Assembly: GCA_001281695.1 (NCBI GenBank)
Contig: LJIE01000001.1
Span: 564,107 to 628,106, forward strand
Source of the DNA: a bacterium 336/3
Lineage (GTDB): Bacteria; Bacteroidota; Bacteroidia; Cytophagales; Thermonemataceae
Direction of reading: 5' to 3'
Length of the DNA stretch: 64,000 nt
Below the pieces are notes generated by a model. That model saw only the letters and a list, made by a program, of their open reading frames with translations, ran no database searches and was not told the origin of the DNA. Below are positions 18,458 through 28,145 of this stretch, one piece after another. The translations under genes were made by a program, and so were the position numbers. Numbering within the stretch: position 1 is the stretch's first letter; each line of letters opens with the position of its first letter.

Positions 18458-19320
18458 CGATTAACAGCTCTATAAGAACTAAAAATACTCAATAAAACAC
18501 CCAGTGTGACTAGAACAATTCCTACAAAAACTAATTGTAAAGGTGTATAAAGTCTTTCTACCTTGATAAAACCAATATTTAGATAAGGGATTATTGTGTA
18601 AAGCAATGTAAAAGCTATTAGACTACTCATAAGTCCTTGTATGAATGCTGTTTTGATAAAGGGCTTTCTAATGAAGTTAGCAGTAGCTCCCACCAATTGC
18701 ATGGTTCTAATAATAAAACGTTGAGAAAATAAAGCTAATTTAATAGTATTATGAATTAAAATAATAACAATAATCATCATGAATAGAGCAAAACCTGAGA
18801 GTACAAAGCTAATGGTTGCTACATTGGTATTGACTTGATCAGAAAACTCTTGAGCATATACAACCTCAAAAATTCCAGAAGTAATTTCTAATTCCTTTTT
18901 TATTTGTATTAAATTCTCTTTTGAGTAAAACTCTGATTTAATGTGGATTAAGAAGCTATGACGTAGAGGATTTTCTCCAAGCAATGTAACAAAGTCTTCT
19001 TGAAGATTTTTGGTAAGCTCTTTGGCTGCTTCATCTTTATGTTTAAAAACAACATCTGGTTTGCCCGAAAATTGTTGCCTGATATACTTTTTCTCTTCCA
19101 ATACTTGTTTAACTCTAGTAATTTCTTCATTGGTCAAACCACTATCTAGCATGATTTGAACTTCCACATTTTCTTTGACTGCTTTACTAAAATTTAGAAT
19201 AGCAATAATGAGCATACAAAGTATTCCCAAAGCCATGAGTGCAATGGTAATGCTCAAAATAACACTTGCATAAGGGTAACTACCCAAATTCTTGCTTTTT
19301 CGTTGTATAGCTATTGCCAT
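18424..19320 (-). CDS. ftsX: cell-division ABC transporter permease FtsX
   Basis: A 298-residue protein with the FtsX layout: an N-terminal cytoplasmic tail, TM1 at about 20-45, a periplasmic domain at about 46-170 ('VEVQIMLDSGLTNEE'), and three C-terminal helices with the conserved 'RTMQLVGATANFIRKPF' cytoplasmic loop. With FtsE it controls peptidoglycan hydrolases at the septum. ftsE is not adjacent. It is downstream of the SiaB-SiaC pair (71-base gap) and overlaps prmC antisense at its 3' end. Confidence 0.93.
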   Translation of the reverse strand: MAIAIQRKSKNLGSYPYASVILSITIALMALGILCMLIIAILNFSKAVKENVEVQIMLDSGLTNEEITRVKQVLEEKKYIRQQFSGKPDVVFKHKDEAAKELTKNLQEDFVTLLGENPLRHSFLIHIKSEFYSKENLIQIKKELEITSGIFEVVYAQEFSDQVNTNVATISFVLSGFALFMMIIVIILIHNTIKLALFSQRFIIRTMQLVGATANFIRKPFIKTAFIQGLMSSLIAFTLLYTIIPYLNIGFIKVERLYTPLQLVFVGIVLVTLGVLLSIFSSYRAVNRYLDMNLDDLY

Positions 19321-19391
19321 ATATTTCAGAAAATAAACAAAGCTATAGTTAGATAACCATAGCCCTATTCTTTTGTATAAAATAAAAATAT

Positions 19392-19772
19392 TTATGCTTC
19401 AGCTTCTGTCATTTCTATAGGTATCTTGACAATTTGTTTTAAATCTTCTCCTGTCTGAAGCATATCTTCATCTTCAGAGTCATAATGCCAAAATACTTTT
19501 ACAACTTTTCCATCTAAATGAAGGCGTTCTAATTTTTTTAAAATACCTAAAATATACATAGAGGAGCTCGTATTGAAATAGTCTAACCTAAAAGCAAATT
19601 GAGTTTGCTCTTGTGGTGTTTTACTGTATTCATCAATCCACTGCAATAGGGGCTCATAAAATTGGAAAGAGTTTTCAGGGATTGACCTTCCTGTCAATTC
19701 CATTTTTCCGTTAAGAGCATTGAAAAAGACCTTAGGCGTTTTATTAGTATTTTCAATGATGAGGCTTTCCAT
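19392..19772 (-). CDS. SiaC-family regulatory phosphoprotein (DUF1987)
   Basis: A 126-residue protein matching the SiaC/DUF1987 family: an N-terminal strand, 'ELTGRSIPENSFQFYEPL', the conserved 'LDYFNTSSSMYILGIL' helix start with a Ser/Thr cluster, and 'VFWHYDSEDEDM'. In Pseudomonas SiaC is phosphorylated by SiaB at a Thr in the corresponding region, and unphosphorylated SiaC activates the diguanylate cyclase SiaD. Here the SiaB-type gene lies just upstream (39 bases), but no siaA or siaD is nearby. The target is therefore unknown. Confidence 0.85.
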   Translation of the reverse strand: MESLIIENTNKTPKVFFNALNGKMELTGRSIPENSFQFYEPLLQWIDEYSKTPQEQTQFAFRLDYFNTSSSMYILGILKKLERLHLDGKVVKVFWHYDSEDEDMLQTGEDLKQIVKIPIEMTEAEA

Positions 19773-19811
19773 ATAAATAAAGTGATAATTTTATAACTGA
19801 TGTGTTTAACT

Positions 19812-20372
19812 TTAAATAATAACTGTATCTTTTACCCTATTAATGACCATGCCCATCATAAATAATACATAATCATTGTCGTATGGGCTAAAGCTATAAT
19901 TAATTTTATTTTGTGTTCTTCTTGCCATATCAATTAGACCTAAACCAGCCCCTCTACTCATAGATACCTTAGGATTCTCAAGTATGTCCAAATACACTTT
20001 CTGTAAATCTTCTTGAGACATGATATTAACATTGTCTATCCTTTTCTTCAATGTTTTCATCCTTTGAGCAGATAAGTAATTTCCTACTGTAATCTCATAT
20101 TCTTGCTTGGTACATGTAACAACCACAAACGATTCATTTTCAAGAGATTTATCAAGAGATTCTTCTGCGAAGTAATTTAGAATATTTTGGAGTGATTCTA
20201 CAAGGATATTAACTATTTTTTTTCTAATAGCTAATTTTTCTCCAGCTTCAGTAATGCTCTTTTCTACCAACTTTACCAAAAAGCTTATGGTTTCACCATC
20301 CATAGAGCCTTTATAGGTTAGCAAAATTTTTTCATTTTGGATTAATTGGTAGTATCGGTCAATTGCTGACAT
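19812..20372 (-). CDS. SiaB-family protein kinase (GHKL-like fold)
   Basis: A 186-residue protein resembling SiaB (DUF6272). Helical N-terminus, 'NILVESLQNILNYF' in the position of a GHKL N-box, and a glycine-rich 'SMSRGAGLGLIDMARR' G-box-like loop. Family members phosphorylate the STAS-like partner SiaC. The gene is directly upstream of the SiaC-type gene on the same strand, so kinase and substrate are paired as in other bacteria. The SiaA PP2C-type phosphatase and the SiaD cyclase are missing from the neighbourhood. Confidence 0.8.
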   Translation of the reverse strand: MSAIDRYYQLIQNEKILLTYKGSMDGETISFLVKLVEKSITEAGEKLAIRKKIVNILVESLQNILNYFAEESLDKSLENESFVVVTCTKQEYEITVGNYLSAQRMKTLKKRIDNVNIMSQEDLQKVYLDILENPKVSMSRGAGLGLIDMARRTQNKINYSFSPYDNDYVLFMMGMVINRVKDTVII

Positions 20373-20436
20373 ATCCTTGTGCAGATTAAATCATTCTGAA
20401 ATATTTGGAAATTTAAGGAAAAAAACAAATTTTTTT

Positions 20437-21171
20437 CTACTCATTTGCTAAAATTTCTGATATATGTAAGAATTTCGTTGTAATGTTATTTTTTTTAGCG
20501 AAAGCCTCTAAATGCATCAAACAAGAAAAATCGGTAGATGTAATATATTCTGCTTGTGTTTGATGAGCACTATTTAATTTTTGCTCTGCCATTGCTGTAG
20601 AAATAGCGGGGAATTTTACTGCAAATGTTCCACCAAAACCACAACAAGTTTCACTACCAGCAAGCTCCATCAGTTCAAGGTCTTTTGTATTTTTTAAGAG
20701 TCTTCGTGGAGCATCTGTAATCATACATTCACGTAAAGCACTACACGAGTCGTGATATACAACTGTATGAGGAAAACTTGCCGTTTCTATTTTATCAATA
20801 CCCAATACATCGACCAAAAACTCTGTAAGCTCAAAAGCTCTTGACTGCAAATTATAATAACTATTTTTGTGTTTATCTGTTTTAATAAGTTCATCATAAC
20901 TATTACGAATCATGCCTATACACGATGCTGAAGGCGAAACTACATAAGCATGCTCATCATAAAAGTCTACTAAAAACTTTTCAGCAACACTGCACGCTTC
21001 TTTCCAATAACCAGCATTATAAGCAGGTTGTCCACAACAAGTTTGTTTAGCTTTATAACGTACCCTACAACCTGCTTTTTCTAATACTTTAATAGTAGCC
21101 CAACCAATTTCAGGGCGAAGTTGGTCTATAAAACAAGGGATAAATAAATCGACTACGGGAGTATCTTTCAT
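20437..21171 (-). CDS. (Fe-S)-binding cysteine-rich domain protein, LutA/YkgE-like
   Basis: A 244-residue protein with two cysteine-rich (CCG) domains. First: C in 'LFIPCFIDQ', then TCCGQP, then the Cys in 'PSASCIG'. Second: C in 'YHDSCSALREC', then ETCCGFGG, then 'DFSCLMHLE'. The length and spacing match LutA/YkgE, which with LutB and LutC oxidises L-lactate. LutB and LutC are not adjacent, so the gene is an orphan here and could be another heterodisulfide-reductase-like subunit. Confidence 0.85.
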   Translation of the reverse strand: MKDTPVVDLFIPCFIDQLRPEIGWATIKVLEKAGCRVRYKAKQTCCGQPAYNAGYWKEACSVAEKFLVDFYDEHAYVVSPSASCIGMIRNSYDELIKTDKHKNSYYNLQSRAFELTEFLVDVLGIDKIETASFPHTVVYHDSCSALRECMITDAPRRLLKNTKDLELMELAGSETCCGFGGTFAVKFPAISTAMAEQKLNSAHQTQAEYITSTDFSCLMHLEAFAKKNNITTKFLHISEILANE

Positions 21172-21248
21172 TCTTTATATATATTATCCAAATCCAATGG
21201 ATGCAAAATAAAAGAAATACTTTGGAATATTGATAACCTATCAGATAA

Positions 21249-21287
21249 AAAACAAAAAAAACAGCCTGATTAAACCATCAGACTGTT
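21249..21287 (-). terminator. Rho-independent terminator of the DUF4476 gene
   Basis: A stem of 10 bp with one mismatch pairs 21261-21270 with 21277-21286. The A-run at 21249-21260 gives a T-tract on the minus strand. It lies just past the stop at 21294. Confidence 0.85.
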
Positions 21288-21293
21288 CGTAAA

Positions 21294-21953
21294 TTATTGA
21301 ATATAACTTTTTAATTTGGCTTTGGTATCTGAAAAATTAAATTCTTCGGCAACCTGCATGAAATTATTGGGGTCAAGTGTTCTGCCATACAAAAACTTTG
21401 CACATTCTAATCGATTACTTTCCATTCTAAAAATGCTTATAATATCTCTTGCTTGTTTACTTGTGATACAACGTTTATTGAAAAGCTCTTTCGTTTTTTT
21501 GAGTTTAGCCATATCCATTTTTTGATCTTCTAACTCGCTTTTTAAATTGACAAGCTCATCAGCAGAAATAGAAGCAACACATTGAATATTAGCTTTTAAC
21601 TCTTGTTTGGGTTGAGCATTTTTCTCATTCTTTTCATTTTTTTTTGTGTTTTGTGGAGTATCAGTATCTTTTATACCTGAAGAGTCATTTTCTCTTTTCA
21701 GTTTTTTACGATATTCGTCTGTAATACCTGTTTTATCTTTTACATTGAAATCAATATTTTTACTATCCTGACTTTCTGAAAAACTTTGGTCGTTTTTCTC
21801 ATAATCACTAAGAGTTGTGTCTCCATTATGAATGGTCTGACTCTTTATCGTTGTCCGATTTTCTGTACGGCTACTATTTTCTGACTGCATGCTAATATTG
21901 CCTTCACAAGCAGAAAGTGTACAAATAAGTCCAAATAGGTATGTTATTTTCAT
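21294..21953 (-). CDS. lipoprotein-like protein with DUF4476-like C-terminal domain
   Basis: A 219-residue protein. The N-terminus MKITYLFGLICTLSAC looks like a lipoprotein signal (LSAC lipobox). A long Ser/Asn/Lys-rich low-complexity linker (about 20-110) follows, then a helical C-terminal domain of about 90 residues. That domain has the DUF4476 pattern: a hydrophobic 'L.KTKELFNKRCITSKQARDII' block and 'LECAKFLYGRTLDPNNF'. Outer-membrane or periplasmic anchoring is inferred; function is unknown. The gene is monocistronic with its own terminator. Confidence 0.75.
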   Translation of the reverse strand: MKITYLFGLICTLSACEGNISMQSENSSRTENRTTIKSQTIHNGDTTLSDYEKNDQSFSESQDSKNIDFNVKDKTGITDEYRKKLKRENDSSGIKDTDTPQNTKKNEKNEKNAQPKQELKANIQCVASISADELVNLKSELEDQKMDMAKLKKTKELFNKRCITSKQARDIISIFRMESNRLECAKFLYGRTLDPNNFMQVAEEFNFSDTKAKLKSYIQ

Positions 21954-22078
21954 AAGAAAATGAGTTTAATCGTTGCAAGAAAATATAATTTTTACCATTA
22001 TTAGAAGATGAGTTTATTAAATAAGCAAACTATTTTACAAAAGAAGCGTTTTGTTATAGGAAACCTTTTACTAATATC

Positions 22079-24097
22079 ATGAATGCATTAGCCAATGAAA
22101 CCAGTCCATATTTATTGCAACACGCCCATAATCCAGTTCAATGGTATCCATGGGGCAAAGAAGCTCTTGAAAAAGCTCAAAAAGAACACAAACCAATTAT
22201 TGTAAGTATTGGCTACTCTGCTTGTCATTGGTGCCATGTGATGGAGCGAGAAAGTTTTGAAAATACAGAAGTGGCAGACTTGATGAACGAATATTTCGTG
22301 TGTATTAAAGTAGATAGAGAGGAACGCCCAGATGTAGATGCGATTTACATGGATGCCTTACAAGCAATGGGCTTAAGAGGTGGTTGGCCTCTCAATGTCT
22401 TTTTAATGCCTGATCAACGCCCATTTTATGGAGGAACATACTTCCCTATTTTACAATGGAAACAACTTTTAGAAAATATTGGACAAGCTTTTACCAGTCA
22501 TTACGAAGAACTGTCTAACTCTGCAAATGAATTTGCTCAAAATATTTCAATTAGCGAAATTCAAAAATATGGTTTATTACCTAATCAAGCTACTAATACT
22601 TTAGAAGAGCTTCATACAATGTATCAGAACCTTTCTAAAGATTTTGATAAAATACATGGAGGGATGGCAAAAGCACCAAAATTCCCTATGCCAAGTATTT
22701 GGCGTTTTTTGTTACAATACGCTTATATTGCCAAAAATCAGGAGGCAAAAGAACATTTGGAAATAACTCTTCAAAAAATAGCATTTGGAGGTATTTATGA
22801 TCAAATAGGTGGAGGTTTTGCCAGATACTCTGTGGATGGAGAGTGGTTTTGCCCACATTTTGAAAAAATGCTTTATGACAATGCACAGTTACTCACTCTT
22901 TACTCTGAGGCATATAGTTTCACTAAAAATCCTATTTATAAAGAGGTTGCTTATGAAATTATTGAATTTGTAAAGAGAGAGTTAAAAAGCTCTGAAGGAG
23001 GCTTTTACTCTGCTTTGGATGCAGACAGTGAAGGAGAAGAAGGAAAGTTTTATATTTGGAAAAAACGTCATTTAGAAGAAATTTTAGGAGAGGATACCGA
23101 ATTGTTTTGTAAATATTATAACATAACAAATACTGGAAATTGGGAATTTGGAAACAATATCTTGTATAAAAACCAAACGGATGAAAATTTTGCACAAGAA
23201 AATAATATAAGTATAAATATTTTGAAGGAAAAGGTACATGCTTGGAAAAATACATTGCTTTCTTATAGAGAAAAACGAGTACATCCAGGATTAGATGATA
23301 AAATTCTTACAGGATGGAATGGTTTGATGCTCAAAGGAATAGTAGATGCTTATAAAGTATTTGGAGAAAAAGAGTTTTTAGATTTAGCAGAAGAAAATGT
23401 AAGTTTTTTAATGAGTAACATGACATCCTCACAAGGATTCTTATGGCGAACTTATAAAAATGGTACTGCCAAAATACAAGCTTATTTAGAAGATTATGCA
23501 AGTGTTATAGAAGGGTTGTTAGCTTTGTATCAGGTTTCTTTTAAATCAAAATATTATGAATTTGCTCGAGATTTGATAGAATATACCATCAAAAATTTTT
23601 ATGATGAAAAAGAAGAAATGTTTTTCTTTACTGATGAAAATAGCGAAGGGTTAATAGCCAGAAAGAAAGAGATTTTTGATAATGTAATTTCTAGTTCAAA
23701 CTCTATTATGGCTCAAAATTTATATTTTGCAGGAATATTATTTGACAACGAACAATACAAACATATAGCCAACCAAATGCTTTCTCGACTTAAAAGAGTA
23801 TTGTCTATTCAGGTAGAATATGCAACTAATTGGGCTTGGTTATATGCACATAGTCTTATTCCTACAACTGAAATCGTAATTGTCGGGGAAGATTTAGAAT
23901 TATTTAGAAAAGAATTAGAACAGTATTTCTATCCCAATAAAATTTTAGTAGGTTCTAAAAATGAAAGCTCTGCATTGCCTATTTTGGAGCATAGAACAGC
24001 TATCAATGGAAAAACTACATTGTATGTTTGTTTTGATAAAACGTGTCAATTACCTACTTTTAATGTGAAAGACACAATGAAGCAATTAAATTTTTAA
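22079..24097 (+). CDS. thioredoxin-domain/glycosidase-fold protein, YyaL/SSP411 (DUF255) family
   Basis: A 672-residue protein of the conserved YyaL family. The N-terminal thioredoxin-like domain has the signature 'NPVQWYPWG', the motif SACHWCHVM near residue 50, and 'GGWPLNVFL'. A long alpha/alpha-toroid region like N-acylglucosamine 2-epimerases follows ('[17 protein letters not shown]', '[12 protein letters not shown]'). Length and motif order are standard. The cellular role is not established in bacteria. A 4HB sensor gene follows on the same strand after 25 bases. Confidence 0.92.
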   Translation: MNALANETSPYLLQHAHNPVQWYPWGKEALEKAQKEHKPIIVSIGYSACHWCHVMERESFENTEVADLMNEYFVCIKVDREERPDVDAIYMDALQAMGLRGGWPLNVFLMPDQRPFYGGTYFPILQWKQLLENIGQAFTSHYEELSNSANEFAQNISISEIQKYGLLPNQATNTLEELHTMYQNLSKDFDKIHGGMAKAPKFPMPSIWRFLLQYAYIAKNQEAKEHLEITLQKIAFGGIYDQIGGGFARYSVDGEWFCPHFEKMLYDNAQLLTLYSEAYSFTKNPIYKEVAYEIIEFVKRELKSSEGGFYSALDADSEGEEGKFYIWKKRHLEEILGEDTELFCKYYNITNTGNWEFGNNILYKNQTDENFAQENNISINILKEKVHAWKNTLLSYREKRVHPGLDDKILTGWNGLMLKGIVDAYKVFGEKEFLDLAEENVSFLMSNMTSSQGFLWRTYKNGTAKIQAYLEDYASVIEGLLALYQVSFKSKYYEFARDLIEYTIKNFYDEKEEMFFFTDENSEGLIARKKEIFDNVISSSNSIMAQNLYFAGILFDNEQYKHIANQMLSRLKRVLSIQVEYATNWAWLYAHSLIPTTEIVIVGEDLELFRKELEQYFYPNKILVGSKNESSALPILEHRTAINGKTTLYVCFDKTCQLPTFNVKDTMKQLNF

Positions 24098-24122
24098 AAA
24101 AACTATTAATATTTTTTATAAA

Positions 24123-24779
24123 ATGGCTTGGTATAAACAAACTAATATTCGTAAACAAGTATTTGGTGTATTTACAGGGGTTGTCATTATCATTATGATC
24201 GTTTCTTTGGTCGGGATTACAGGGATAAACCGTATGGCTGAAGATGTAAATGCTTTGTATTATGATAGGCTTTATCCTGCTGTTGAGATGGCTCAAATTA
24301 CAGAAAAACTCTATGAAAATAGACTTTTTCTTGAAGAAAACCTGAACACAGAAGAGTTAGAAACCCAACAAGAACTTATTATGGGTATTACTAAAAACAA
24401 TAAAAAAATAGATTCCCTTATCTCAAAATATGCAGAAAGTCATTTGGTTGATGATGAAAATAAAAATTTACTGATTTATAGAACAGAAATTTCTAAATAC
24501 AGACATCTAGAAAAAGAAATTATAATGCTTTCTAAAACAGATGTAGAAGGAGCGAAAATGTTGTTTTCTAGAGAATCGTCTGAAGAGTTTAGAAATATGA
24601 TAGAACCTATTCATAAAATGACAAATATCCAACTTAAAATAGGACAGGAGCTGAGAGAAGACTCATTATCAGAGGCAAAAGGTATTAGACTTGCCTTGTA
24701 TCTTTCTATGGGTATTATTTTGGTTTTATTTATCGTGCTGGCAGGTTGGTTAGGTTTTGTATATATGAATCAAGGATAG
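24123..24779 (+). CDS. orphan four-helix-bundle sensor domain membrane protein (MCP sensor-like, no output domain)
   Basis: A 218-residue protein: a short cytoplasmic N-terminus, TM1 at about 14-35, a periplasmic helical bundle at about 36-188 ('INRMAEDVNALYYDRLYPAVEMAQ' type, as in 4HB_MCP), TM2 at about 190-212, then only 6 residues. Sensor bundles of this kind are normally fused to HAMP plus methyl-accepting or kinase domains; none is present and no frameshifted remainder was seen downstream. It probably signals through a separate membrane partner or regulates one. The next gene starts 2 bases after its stop. Confidence 0.78.
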   Translation: MAWYKQTNIRKQVFGVFTGVVIIIMIVSLVGITGINRMAEDVNALYYDRLYPAVEMAQITEKLYENRLFLEENLNTEELETQQELIMGITKNNKKIDSLISKYAESHLVDDENKNLLIYRTEISKYRHLEKEIIMLSKTDVEGAKMLFSRESSEEFRNMIEPIHKMTNIQLKIGQELREDSLSEAKGIRLALYLSMGIILVLFIVLAGWLGFVYMNQG

Positions 24780-24781
24780 AA

Positions 24782-25774
24782 ATGAAAACATTTGATAAAC
24801 AAATCTTAGAAAAATCCCGCTACATTGCTGATAAAAAAGCAGATATGTTGGTGATAGAGCTCTTGAAAAAGTATTCACGCCAAGAAATTCACTTACTAAT
24901 GCAATGGTTGAACGGTTCTACTGATAAACAACCTATATTGAAAGAGATAGATGATAGTCTTATCTCTTTTTTTAGTGAAACAACAATACCTTTGTGGGCT
25001 GATTTCTCAAAAATAAAAAATGGCTCATCTTTCTATAAAAAACATGAAAAAGTTGTTTTGTTTCTACTAGGAACACTATCTCTTCCATACTGTTATGCTG
25101 CTCAAAAGGGTGTACAAGTTTTGTATTTATCTCAAAGACTCAAGAATGATACTTTCAAACGTTTACAAGAAACGGGAGAATTTGTTATAAAAGTGAGCCA
25201 GTTTGATGAAAAAAATATAACTGAATGGAAAGAAAATATTTTGAAAATCAGAGTTTTACATGCTATAGCTCGTTATTATGTTCAAGATAAACAGTTATGG
25301 AATTCTGATTGGGGAATGCCTATCAATCAAGAAGATATGGCTGGTACCAATCTTAGTTTTTCGTATGTAGTCTTGAGGGGAATGAGAAAATTAGGTATAG
25401 AATTCACACAAACTGAAGCTGAAAGTTTTTTGCATCTTTGGAATGTAATTGGGGCTTTACTAGGTGTAGATGAAAAACTCTTACCCAACACCATGCAAGA
25501 AGCATATTGGTTAGATAAAATGATTGTTGAAAAAGAGTTTAGGCCAAGTCTTGAAGGAAAAGAGCTTACGAAAGCTCTTATTAATGTATATAAAAAACAA
25601 AACACAATCAGTTGGATTTCTAATTATCTCATAGACCAAATGCGTTTCCTATTAGGCAAAAATATTGCTGATATACTGGATTTGCCACTCTCTAAAGTGA
25701 CTAATCCTACTTCATTAAGAGTATCTTTCAATTTTTTTTCTAATGTATTTCTTTCAAATACTCGCTCAAAATAA
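24782..25774 (+). CDS. DUF2236 / oxygenase MpaB-type haem protein family
   Basis: A 330-residue protein from the ATG at 24782, two bases after the upstream stop; a longer frame from 24746 would overlap that gene. It matches the MpaB/Lcp (latex-clearing protein) family: 'LGTLSLPYCYAAQKG', a helix 'IRVLHAIARYYV' that would carry a haem-ligand His, and the characteristic 'MPINQEDMAGTNLSFSYV'. Members with biochemistry are b-type haem oxygenases. There is no signal peptide. The substrate is unknown. Co-transcription with the 4HB sensor is likely. Confidence 0.8.
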   Translation: MKTFDKQILEKSRYIADKKADMLVIELLKKYSRQEIHLLMQWLNGSTDKQPILKEIDDSLISFFSETTIPLWADFSKIKNGSSFYKKHEKVVLFLLGTLSLPYCYAAQKGVQVLYLSQRLKNDTFKRLQETGEFVIKVSQFDEKNITEWKENILKIRVLHAIARYYVQDKQLWNSDWGMPINQEDMAGTNLSFSYVVLRGMRKLGIEFTQTEAESFLHLWNVIGALLGVDEKLLPNTMQEAYWLDKMIVEKEFRPSLEGKELTKALINVYKKQNTISWISNYLIDQMRFLLGKNIADILDLPLSKVTNPTSLRVSFNFFSNVFLSNTRSK

Positions 25775-25788
25775 TAAATGATATAATT

Positions 25789-26730
25789 ATGAAATATCTT
25801 ATAGGAATACTCACTTTTATCAGTTATTTAGAATCTTTTTCACAAAAAAAAACGGATATAGTTGGTGTTTATCATGAAGCTGGTATAGCTGGAGATGGTG
25901 GAGGAGGGGTAAATTATTATATTTTAGAAAATAATAATTTTATTATTCTAGCCTATGCAACTGTTATTTATGGAAAATGGGAAGTGAAAGACAATCATAC
26001 ACTAACATTATATCCTAATATAACCCCTTCATTTAAAATCTATGGTAGATATAACCCTAATATAAAAGAAGAAGCGAAAATAATGTTTCAAAATTTTGAG
26101 ACAGGAAATACTTTTATACAAATAAATGGTAAAGAGGAGTTTATGCCTGTTTTCAATGAAGATGCAAATTGTGTTTCTTATCCAAGTGTAGCCAATTTTT
26201 CTAAAAAAATTGAATCTATTGCATTAGCTATGAACTTATCTTACCAAGATTCTATGAAAGAAGAGTATAAATTTCAAGTACATGATAATTATAATGATTT
26301 TGTAGCAATATACCATTCTAATAAAGACACTTACCGCCCATTTATTTTTGAAGTAACACCAAAAGGCTTAACTTCTAATCGAGGTAAATTAATGAAAAAA
26401 ATGTCTTTAAAAACTATAGAGGAAGAAGAAAAAAAGTACATTACAGAAATACAACAATCTTTTGAAGCTGGCCGAAATTATTTATACAGCAACCATCTAT
26501 ACAATTTTTTTGATAAATATGATATAGAAATTGATAAACGATATATATTCGATAAGAATAAAAATGCTTACTATGATAAATTGAATTATAAGCAAAATGA
26601 AGAAAATGGAGAAAAAGACTATAATAGAGATACCTTTTTGTATAAATACTTAGAATTACCTTGTATTGAGAAAGTTAAAAAACAAATTAATATTACAAAG
26701 CAAACATTATTTTATGCAACTTGTAAATAA
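25789..26730 (+). CDS. secreted hypothetical protein
   Basis: A 313-residue protein with signal peptide MKYLIGILTFISYLESFSQ. After the signal a short beta domain ('GVYHEAGIAGDGGGGVNYYIL', 'GKWEVKDNHTLTLYP') resembles lipocalin-like small secreted domains. The C-terminal half is charged and helical. No catalytic motif is recognised. It lies 14 bases downstream of the DUF2236 gene and ends before a bidirectional terminator. Confidence 0.65.
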   Translation: MKYLIGILTFISYLESFSQKKTDIVGVYHEAGIAGDGGGGVNYYILENNNFIILAYATVIYGKWEVKDNHTLTLYPNITPSFKIYGRYNPNIKEEAKIMFQNFETGNTFIQINGKEEFMPVFNEDANCVSYPSVANFSKKIESIALAMNLSYQDSMKEEYKFQVHDNYNDFVAIYHSNKDTYRPFIFEVTPKGLTSNRGKLMKKMSLKTIEEEEKKYITEIQQSFEAGRNYLYSNHLYNFFDKYDIEIDKRYIFDKNKNAYYDKLNYKQNEENGEKDYNRDTFLYKYLELPCIEKVKKQINITKQTLFYATCK

Positions 26731-26737
26731 GTTGTAT

Positions 26738-26768
26738 AAAAAAAGCTCTCTTCTGAGAGCTTTTTTTA
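26738..26768. terminator. bidirectional terminator between a secreted protein gene and der
   Basis: The stem AAGCTCTC (26743-26750) pairs with GAGAGCTT (26755-26762), loop TTCT. An A-run lies upstream and a T-run downstream, so it can terminate both convergent transcripts. The der stop codon is only 4 bases from the stem. Confidence 0.9.
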
Positions 26769-28073
26769 TTTCTTTCTAAAAAACAACTGCAAAGGAACAC
26801 CTTCAAAATCAAAGTGTTTACGAAGTTGGTTTTCTAAATATCTTTGATAAGCCTCTTGTACATACTGAGGTAAATTACAAAAAAATGCAAAAGTAGGTGT
26901 ATGTGTAGGTAATTGAGTTACATATTTTATTTTCACATATTTGCCTTTGATAAATGGTGGTGGATATTTTTCAATCACTTCCAACATAACTTCGTTGAGT
27001 TGCGAAGTAGAAATACGTTTTTTACGATTTTCATATACTTCTACAGCTCTTTCTACAGCTTGGAAAATTCGCTTTTTCTCTAATACAGACGTAAAAATAA
27101 TAGGAATATAGTCCATAGGAGCTAATTTCTTACGAATAGCATCCTCAAATAATTTGGCTGTTTTGGTATCTTTCTGAACTAAATCCCATTTATTTACCAT
27201 CAAAATCATTCCTTTTTTAGATTTTTCGGCAAGTCTTAAAATGTTTACATCCTGAGACTCAAGTCCTTGTGTAGCATCAATAAGCATGATACACACATCA
27301 CACTGTTCAAGACTTCTCAAAGAACGCATCACAGAATAAAACTCAATGCTATCCCTTACTTTTGTCTTTTTGCGTAAGCCAGCTGTATCTGTAAGAATAA
27401 ACTCTTTTTCAAAAAGGTTGTAATGTGTGTCTATGGAGTCACGAGTAGTGCCTGCAACATCTGTTACGATACTTCTATTTTCACCAACTAAAGCATTTAA
27501 GAACGAAGATTTACCAACATTGGGGCGTCCAAGTATAGCAAAACGAGGCAAACCTTCAAACGGATTTTCAGGAGCATCTTCTTCAAAGTGAGTAATGACG
27601 GCATCCAATAAATCCCCTGTACCACTGCCACTTTCAGCAGCAATCGGAAAAATATTATCTAATCCTAACTCATAAAACTCGTGAGCTTGATTATTTCTAT
27701 CAAAAGTTTCAGCTTTGTTGGCAACTACATATACAGGTTTTTTAGAACGGCGTAGAATTTTAGCAAATTCTTTATCCAAAGGGTGTAAACCCTCCATAGT
27801 ATCTACTACAAATAGAATTACATTTGCTTCTTCAATGGCAATGGTTACTTGTTTTCTGATGGCATCTTCAAATAAATCATCAGAGCCGACTACATATCCG
27901 CCTGTATCTATTACTGTAAAATTTTTACCGAGCCATTCTGCGAGTCCATAGTGTCTATCACGAGTTACACCTGCTTGGTCATCAGTAATAGCATCTTTGG
28001 ATTCAGTCAGTCTGTTAAAAAGTGTGGATTTCCCTACGTTTGGGCGTCCAACAATGGCTACAATATTCGACAT
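26766..28073 (-). CDS. der: ribosome biogenesis GTPase Der (EngA)
   Basis: A 435-residue protein with two tandem GTPase domains. G1 motifs GRPNVGKST and GRPNVGKSS; G3 motifs DTGG and DTAG; G4 motifs NKAE and NKWD. A C-terminal KH-like domain ends with 'PLQLFFRKK'. Length and layout are standard for Der, which acts in 50S assembly. It is the last of three same-strand genes (purQ, DUF4199, der), with 72 bases before it. Confidence 0.97.
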   Translation of the reverse strand: MSNIVAIVGRPNVGKSTLFNRLTESKDAITDDQAGVTRDRHYGLAEWLGKNFTVIDTGGYVVGSDDLFEDAIRKQVTIAIEEANVILFVVDTMEGLHPLDKEFAKILRRSKKPVYVVANKAETFDRNNQAHEFYELGLDNIFPIAAESGSGTGDLLDAVITHFEEDAPENPFEGLPRFAILGRPNVGKSSFLNALVGENRSIVTDVAGTTRDSIDTHYNLFEKEFILTDTAGLRKKTKVRDSIEFYSVMRSLRSLEQCDVCIMLIDATQGLESQDVNILRLAEKSKKGMILMVNKWDLVQKDTKTAKLFEDAIRKKLAPMDYIPIIFTSVLEKKRIFQAVERAVEVYENRKKRISTSQLNEVMLEVIEKYPPPFIKGKYVKIKYVTQLPTHTPTFAFFCNLPQYVQEAYQRYLENQLRKHFDFEGVPLQLFFRKK

Positions 28074-28145
28074 ACTCTTTGTGTTTTAAGACAGCAAATT
28101 TATAAAATTTATTAGACTTCATGAGAAAACTTGCAAAATGAATAC

